A stretch of 64,000 nt of DNA, taken from Eonycteris spelaea. Taxonomy: Eukaryota; Chordata; Mammalia; Chiroptera; Pteropodidae. The number at the start of each line of letters is the position of its first letter. The first letter of the stretch is position 1. Below are positions 58,545-64,000 of the stretch, piece by piece. The translations under genes and the position numbers were made by a program. The stretch spans positions 10,056,501 through 10,120,500 of the forward strand of contig PUFA01000057.1 in the NCBI GenBank assembly GCA_003508835.1. The letters are read 5' to 3'. Under the pieces are notes generated by a model that searched no databases, was not told the DNA's origin, and saw nothing but the letters and a program-made list of their open reading frames with translations.

Positions 58545-59667
58545 CATCATTAAAAAGTAATAACAAACTAAAAAGTTTTGTACAGCAAAGGAAACCATCA
58601 ACAAAACAAAAGACAACTGACTGATTAGAGAAGATATTAGCTAATGATACATCTGATTAGAGTTTAATATCCAAAATATATAAATAACTCATTAACGACA
58701 ACGACAACAACAACAAATCAATTAAAAATGGGCCTGAACAGAAAACCTGAACAAATACTTCTCCAAAGAGGAAATACAGATGGTTAATAGATATATGGAA
58801 AAATGCTCAAGGTCACTAATCATCAGAGAAATGCAAATTAAAATCACAATGAGATATCACCTCACACCTATCAGAATGACTATCACCAATAAATTAAAAA
58901 TAAGTGTTGGCAAGGATGCAGAGAAAAGGGAACCCTCAAACATTGTTGGGATTGCAAATTGGTACAACCACTATGGAAAAGAGTTCTGGGAGTTTCTTAT
59001 AAAATTAAAAATGGATATACCTTTTGACCCAGCAATTGCATTTCTGGGTATTTATCCAAAGAAAACGAAAACAATAATTCATAAAGATCTATGCATTCCA
59101 ATATTCATGGCAGCACAATTTACAAGAGCCAAGATATGGAAGCAACTCAAACGTCCATCAACAGATGATTGGATAAAGAAGTTATGGTTCATATATACAA
59201 TGGAATATTACTCAGCCATTAAAAAAAATGAAATCCTACCATTTCCAACAACATGGATTAACTTAGAGGTTATTATGCTGAGTGAAATAAGTCAGACAGA
59301 GAAAGATAAATGCCATATGATTTCACTTATGTGCTAATCTAAGGAACTAAAAGAACAAACTAATCAAAAACAGACTCATAAATATAGTGGACAATTTGGT
59401 GATAGACAGAGGGGAAGTGGGTTGGGGGAGGCTAGGAGAATGGAGTGAAGGGTTAAAGAAGTACAAATCAGTAGTTGATAGGTAGTCACAGGGATGGGGA
59501 GCATGGCATAGGGAATGCAGTTAGCATTAGTGTATTGGCCAGGTGGAGGGCCAGGAGAGGGAGGGAGCAATTAGGAGGATAGCTTTATAAAATGTATAAA
59601 TGTCTAACCAATGTACTGTATACTTGAAACTAATTAAAATAAATAAGTTAATTTTTCAAAAAAAAAT
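58545..59667 (+). mobile_element. 5'-truncated L1, youngest-looking copy
   Basis: It starts within ORF2 ('agagggctacatcattaaaa', 'tgtacagcaaaggaaaccat'), carries the ORF2 C-terminal region to a stop at 59335-59337, and then a 3' UTR of about 320 bases. The 3' UTR has a G-rich patch ('ggggaagtgggttggggga') and ends 'gtatacttgaaactaattaa' plus an A-rich tail at about 59636-59667. Divergence from the remembered laurasiatherian L1 consensus is lower than for other copies here. I found no clear target-site duplication. Confidence 0.9.
58780..59337 (+). pseudogene. L1 ORF2 C-terminal fragment, 185 codons
   Basis: The frame encodes the C-terminal part of L1 ORF2p, the endonuclease/reverse-transcriptase of LINE-1. 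Family landmarks are '[19 protein letters not shown]' (residues 12-30), '[16 protein letters not shown]' (79-94), '[18 protein letters not shown]' (109-126) and '[17 protein letters not shown]' (136-152), ending in a normal ORF2 stop. Codons stay open upstream of this Met to a stop at 58735-58737, and a frame change occurs just before that. No reverse-transcriptase or endonuclease residues are present. In the region before residue 70, where ORF2p normally has a Cys-rich motif, the expected cysteines are replaced (around '[16 protein letters not shown]'). It cannot be functional. Confidence 0.92.
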
Positions 59668-60400
59668 AAAGCTTGTTATTTTTTACCTTTCTGCCTTTTT
59701 TTGGTACTTGTCAACCTGTTCAAGATCTGCCCTTCTCCATTCCCCTGTCACCAGAGCTAACTCCTCTCGTTCTCATTTTAGCAACACAGAGCTGAACTAT
59801 ATTCCCCAACCCACTGTGTTTTCCTCTGTGTAGTCAGGCAGAGGTTCCACTCATTCAGCATTTCCTAGTGCCTGCAGAGCAGAGAGTGAGCTAGTTCTTG
59901 CTAAAATGTGCAAAAATTTATTGAGTTTGTACATATTATGATAATTAACATACATTAAGGTTTATAGTGTTTAATTTTTTCAGTGTCTTTATATATTGAA
60001 ATTCATAGCTGTCATCTTGTATAACCTGCTTTTCTTCTGGTAACAGAACTTCCTTCAACCTTTGTGGTGTGATGGGGACTGGCTCATCTTCCAGGGGTCA
60101 GCACTCCACCCAGGCCTGGTCAGAGTCAGGGTCATTTGCTGTAAAGAGGTTTGGTCTCCTGGGTAGCTGAGAAGGAAAATCAAGCCCCCAAATATTGATA
60201 TTCATCTTTTCTACAATGTGGAAGAACCTGACCAATGAATTGAACAGTGTAAAACAGAAATGAGCAGTGGTGGAAGAGAGTGATATCCCTGAGAGGCTGA
60301 ATCCTTCTGTGCCTCAGTTCCCCTTTTATGTGAGCCAATAAATTCCCCTTTCTGCTTAAGCTAATTTAAATTGAGTTTCTCTCCCTTCCTACTGAAAGAG
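59668..60400. other. Unique sequence; possible unnamed repeat at 60030-60330
   Basis: 'tctggtaacagaacttcctt' and 'atcttccaggggtcagcact' vaguely recall an old mammalian repeat that I cannot name. A 77-codon plus-strand frame at 59600-59833 begins in the L1 tail and has no family. Confidence 0.4.
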
Positions 60401-60404
60401 TCCT

Positions 60405-60682
60405 ACATAATTTGACAGCCATTTATTAAGTCCCCTTATGTGCCACACAGATAGTTCTAAGTGTTTCAGTGCAAGAATCACTTTCCCACATCAACTTGAC
60501 AGGGGCATTTTATTATTAATGACACTTGGATGATCACCTCCTAGACTCCAGGTAGTAATTCTTTACATTTTAAAGAGGAGGAAACTGAGGCTCCCAGGGA
60601 TTTAGTAACTTTCCCAGTGTCACGCAGCGGGCAAGTGCAGGGCTGGGGCTCACATTCCTGGTCTAGTGCTCCTTATGCTCTT
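60405..60682 (-). mobile_element. MIR SINE, antisense, near full length
   Basis: 'gccatttattaagtcccctt', 'atgtgccacacagatagttc', 'gaggaggaaactgaggctcc', 'cagtgtcacgcagcgggcaa' and 'ctggggctcacattcctggt' follow the antisense MIR. About 90 extra bases in the middle ('aagaatcactttcccacatc' onward) suggest a small insertion. Confidence 0.8.
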
Positions 60683-61084
60683 GAGCCATGTAGATGAATA
60701 AGACACCCTAGGAAATGAAGGGGCTTTCAGTCTCTTCCAAGAGCCAGGGTGTTATGTATAGCACATAAGGAGCACTGGAGACCTCATACTATTTACAAGT
60801 CAGGGCTCCACTGTGTGACAGAGAACACGAGAGGGAGAGACTGTCAAGGCTGCAATGAACAGGAAGGTTTGACTAGATCTGGCATTTAGGAAGTCCTGGG
60901 TGAGTGGACAGGATTAGAAAGGCAATGCCAAGAGGGGGACCTTCAGGAAAAGGGAGGACAGAGAAGAAGGCCGGAAATAGAAGACAGCTCCAGCACCCAA
61001 AGCCCAACACTACTGAAGGTGGGACCATCCCAAAGAGATCCATATCCTCTGAGCTTCAGTTTTATTATGATAAAACTGGAAAAA
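60683..61084. other. Unique sequence
   Basis: No repeat is recognised. The start of a 189-codon plus-strand frame (60904-61473) lies here, but most of that frame is the pyrimidine tract that follows. Confidence 0.5.
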
Positions 61085-61300
61085 TAAAATCCTCCTGTAC
61101 TCCCCACCTTTCCCCTTTCTCTCTTCCCCTCTCCTCTTCCCTCGTCTCCTCTCTTCTCCTCCCTCTTCTTCTTTTTCTCTCCCTCCTTCTCTCATCCTGC
61201 TTCCCCTCTCCCCAACCCTTCACTTTCTCCTCCCTCTTCTCCTTCCCTGTCTCCCCATCCCACCCCAATCCTCTCCTCCTTCCTTGTTCTCCCTGTCTCC
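61085..61300 (+). repeat. Long pyrimidine-rich (CT) tract
   Basis: About 215 bases are very rich in C and T on the plus strand with few purines. It generates a Ser/Leu/Pro-rich stretch in the plus frame and Glu/Arg/Gly-rich stretches in two minus frames, none of them credible proteins. Confidence 0.9.
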
Positions 61301-61319
61301 TGGCTCTTCTAGGTTGCAG

Positions 61320-61475
61320 GATTCACAGGAGGACAATGCATTTAGCATCAGAGCTTTGGTCACAATCTCATCTTGACTTACGAATAGATGTGACCTGTAT
61401 CAAGTTGTTTAACCTCAGTTTCTCTGTAAAATGGACACAATCCTTACCTCAAAAGTTTGTCAGTGAGGATTAAAA
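61320..61475 (+). mobile_element. MIR SINE fragment, sense
   Basis: 'gtatcaagttgtttaacctc', 'agtttctctgtaaaatggac' and 'tcagtgaggattaaaactgt' match the MIR core to 3' segment. Confidence 0.65.
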
Positions 61476-61699
61476 CTGTGTGTCCCATTAACTTTTTGTC
61501 CATCTAGCTCACGTTCTGCTTTCTGCTTTCAATAAGGTTTTCTAAAAACACTTTATTCCCCAGTCCTGGCATCAAATGCTGCCTGCCTTCCACTGACCTT
61601 AGAATTCAGATGGAGATGACCTCTAGGCCAGAGGTCTTGTCTTCTCCTTAGGTCCTAAACTATACATAAAAATGAATATGTCCCTCACTGCTCCGTGTT
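61476..61699. other. Unique sequence
   Basis: Nothing recognised. Confidence 0.45.
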
Positions 61700-61850
61700 G
61701 TATCATGACTATCAGCATCAGCAGCACCTGGAGTCTTGTTAGAAGTGTACAATCTCGGGCTCTACCCCAGGCCTCCTGAACCACAGCCCACATTTTAACT
61801 GGACCTGGGGAGAAACATTTGTTCATAAGAGTCTGAGAAGCTCTGTGAGA
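61700..61850 (-). mobile_element. MER5A hAT MITE, antisense
   Basis: 'atcagcatcagcagcacctg', 'cttgttagaagtgtacaatc', 'tcgggctctaccccaggcct' and 'gagtctgagaagctctgtga' follow the antisense MER5A order. Confidence 0.75.
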
Positions 61851-61919
61851 GGCTGTGGACTTCTCCCCATATCAGATCCCACAGACTCACTGCCTATTTA
61901 CTCATGGCTGCATTCAGCC

Positions 61920-62195
61920 AGACAATCCTCCATCTAGTTAGCCCCACTTCCCCTTCTGTTGTCTGCAAACACCCTCCTTCAAAAGCCTCCCCTGACCCCT
62001 ACTGGGCCGTTTTTCACTGTTACCTGTCCCCACCCTGCCCCCGTGACATCTTGTACTCCTCTTGATGACACTTAACAGAGTCGTAATAAAGAAAGTAATC
62101 TCAGTGGAGATGGGGACCTTGTTTATATTTTCATCACACAGTATCTCTACATCATAGATTTCTAATAAATATTTGTTTAATAAACCAATGATGGA
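61920..62195 (+). mobile_element. LINE-2 (L2) 3' end, sense
   Basis: 'caaaagcctcccctgacccc', 'gacatcttgtactcctcttg', 'gatggggaccttgtttatat' and 'ttctaataaatatttgttta' follow the L2 3' end, finishing with 'ataaaccaatgatgg'. Confidence 0.7.
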
Positions 62196-63404
62196 TAAAT
62201 TAAAAAAGAGAACATGAGTAAAGGTTTCTGTATGTGCAAATACCTGACATCTAAGAGCTGAGTAAATGTATGTCTTCATTTTTCCTTAGATACTACAGTG
62301 TGAGGCGTATACACTCTGTGCATATATTAGAGCCAGGTTTGGTTGGGTGTTGTAAACTCATAAAGCCACATGGCCCCAGTGCTGCCTGCTGGAGATCACA
62401 GAAGAGGTTCTGACTTAGCTGGCCCTCAGTCCTTCGCATGATGAACACACCTGACAGTCAATTTGTCCTCAAGGGTAAATTGGCACAGCATGCCCTACAT
62501 GGGGATGCCTCCACCCAGATGACAATGAAGAAAGCACACACGTGGTCACATGTAGTATGTGCTACCAAGAGCAACTCAGAGGTAGGAGACATGAAGTGAG
62601 GTCTGTCTGTGACCTGAGTGACAGCAGTCAGCTATCACTAACTGTCAATCCTTGATATTCTACTCTGGACTGAAACCGAGAATAAATTCTCCAGAAGCTG
62701 TTTTGCAAGTTTCCTGTTAGAGAAAGATGCAGACAAGTCAAAAACATTTTGCAAAGTTACAATTGCTTCTTAGCAGCAAAAGAAAACATTTTGTACTTTT
62801 CTATGGGAAGCTTCAACTCAGATCACTGAGATCTTAAAATGTTTTTAAATATATTCTTTCTTATAGTATGACTACATTTAAATCATGATAGTTAAAATAA
62901 ATTGTTTGAATTACCTTATTTTAGAGAAGCCCTATTCCACTAAATTCTACCACTAGGTAATATCTCCCCGTGGAGGACCCCAAATCTGCCATATAATTGT
63001 GACTCCACCCCTTGACGAAAGTGGAGACTGGCTGGTGGACAGTCATGGTTGCACTGGAGGTGCTCACTGGCTGCATCTTTTTTGCAGTTGTTCCATTCTG
63101 TTCTTAGAATTTTCAGATCATGTTCTGCATTACATTATCTCCAATATTAAGTCATAGTGGATTGTAATTTTGCCATTATTATTGTAGGTTTTATTAAAAT
63201 TTTGCAACATTCATAAGTATATTAAATGTTCTATATATTTGTAAGCTTTTGGTGTAATTATACTGAGTTTTGTAGCTGCAGTAACAGACTTAACATTGAA
63301 GTCGACATGCCTGGCAAGGCAGAGAGAGCACTAAACTATGAAGGTCATGCCCACAAGTTCTACTTCCATGATTATCGTGGTGATTCCTATTTAAAATGAG
63401 GGCA
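62196..63404. other. Unique sequence, no gene seen
   Basis: A 113-codon minus-strand frame (61938-62279) begins here and runs back into the L2 element; it shows no family. The rest is AT-rich with no repeat recognised. Confidence 0.5.
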
Positions 63405-63409
63405 TGGAC

Positions 63410-63500
63410 TAGCCCAGTGGTTTCGAAGCCTAGGGGATCATCAGTATCACTCAGGGGTAAACTACACTACAGACTTGAGGGCCTGCCCTGGAGGTTGTAT
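63410..63500 (+). mobile_element. MER5-like fragment, sense
   Basis: 'gcccagtggtttcgaagcct' followed by 'gatcatcagtatcactcagg' fits the MER5 5' terminus. Only the left end is recognisable. Confidence 0.4.
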
Positions 63501-63594
63501 TCAGAAGGTCTGTGTGGAGTCTGGCCGGACTGGATGTAATTTAAGGATCCTGCAGCTAAGAGCTGAAGGAATCTAGGAGGAGGATGAGAATCAG

Positions 63595-63790
63595 GGTCAA
63601 CTTTGTAGATGAGGTTGACGTCAACTGAATCTTATAATATAGCGAAGAATGGGTAAAAATGAGGTAAGAATATTTGGAGAAAAATTTAAAAGAGGGGGGA
63701 GGTTGGGGAAGTGAAGTTTCAAAGAGGACAAGCAAGTGCCTTGGTTTTTGGAGTGGAGTGTTTCTCTGAAGTAAGGGACATAATAGGAAG
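63595..63790 (-). mobile_element. LINE-2 (L2) fragment, antisense
   Basis: 'gatgaggttgacgtcaactg' with 'aatcttataatatagcgaag' resembles the antisense L2 block 'gaggtgacgcttgagctgagtc ttgaagg'. A following 'gaagtttcaaagaggacaag' and 'caagtgccttggtttttgga' parallel the antisense 'acagcatgtgcaaaggc' region. Diverged; the assignment is tentative. Confidence 0.4.
63616..63623. promoter_or_regulatory. Full CRE palindrome (candidate CREB/ATF site)
   Basis: TGACGTCA, the full cAMP-response element consensus, is embedded in a 12-base perfect palindrome 'gttgacgtcaac' at 63614-63625. No promoter or transcript start is recognised nearby. It lies within the tentative L2 relic, whose ancestral block contains a related TGACG half-site. 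Binding is inference. Confidence 0.45.
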
Positions 63791-64000
63791 GCTGACCTCA
63801 TCTAGCAGTTTATTCTCATGAATTTTATAATTCTCCAGGAAGGTTGAGGGTCTCACTTCACACATTTCTAATTCTGACTGCTATCTACATAGTCTCATTC
63901 AATCTCCATTCTTTCTTTGCCCAGATTTCTTCTTTATTTTTATCTAATTGTACTGGGAATGTTTTAGAAGCCACTTCAAAAAAAGTCGTGGGGGCTGAGG

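Noticed and set aside
60904..61473. 189-codon plus-strand open frame
   Set aside because: Most of it is translation of the pyrimidine tract at 61085-61300 followed by a MIR. The Ser/Leu/Pro bias comes from base composition, with no domain or conserved start.
1..64000. CRISPR arrays, operons, ribosome binding sites, prophage or insertion-sequence structures
   Set aside because: Composition and repeat content are those of a mammalian nuclear genome. No regularly spaced repeats or bacterial gene layout was seen.

Overview
This window looks like nuclear DNA from a placental mammal. It is AT-rich, poor in CpG and has no operons or dense coding. It is full of decayed interspersed repeats: LINE-1 (L1), LINE-2 (L2), MIR, MER5-type DNA transposons and one MLT1-type LTR. 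The L1 3' ends look laurasiatherian. The 3' end at about 29.96-30.18 kb, with a tail resembling 'accaatgtcacc(..)aaataaa', fits L1 3' UTRs I associate with bats. No young lineage-specific SINE was recognised. A bat or related laurasiatherian is therefore my best guess, held with modest confidence because no database search was possible.

I found no host protein-coding exon, tRNA or rRNA gene that I can support. The only protein-coding homology I recognise is a 185-codon C-terminal piece of L1 ORF2 at 58780-59337, inside a 5'-truncated L1. All other open frames are short, are composed of repeat or low-complexity sequence, or show no family I can name. The window is best read as intergenic or intronic.

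Layout. 0-4 kb: AT-rich sequence, an old antisense L1 piece, a purine tract and an unnamed old repeat. 4.3-5 kb: L2. 5-14 kb: mostly unique AT-rich sequence with MIRs, pyrimidine microsatellites and a short CpG-enriched patch at 10.7 kb. 14.5-16.3 kb: MER5-like and L2 elements. 16.3-29.6 kb: mainly unique sequence with scattered MIR/L2 relics, a short inverted-terminus element at 27.8 kb and a palindromic CArG box at 29.6 kb. 29.9-32.0 kb: three L1 insertions in a row, each with a target-site duplication (TSD) I could locate. 32-36.3 kb: L2, MIR and MER5A. 36.9-37.4 kb: a candidate conserved non-coding element. 37.8-40.7 kb: one sense and one antisense old L1. 41.7 kb: an AT/CA microsatellite. 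43.8 kb: a small CpG cluster followed by an A25 tract. 44.3 and 49.9 kb: two copies of the same old L1 3' module. 49.1-49.5 kb: an antisense MLT1-type LTR. 55.4-56.1 kb: the most enhancer-like unique segment. 58.5-59.7 kb: the youngest-looking L1. 60.4-63.8 kb: MIR, MER5 and L2 relics and a long pyrimidine tract, ending near a palindromic CRE at 63.6 kb.

Nothing here amounts to a new multi-gene system. The items most worth following are the L1 insertion cluster, the palindromic CArG and CRE sites, the two candidate conserved elements, the CpG/A25 patch and an unnamed repeat seen up to three times. Family names come from remembered consensus similarity, not from a search, and repeat borders are approximate unless a TSD is given.
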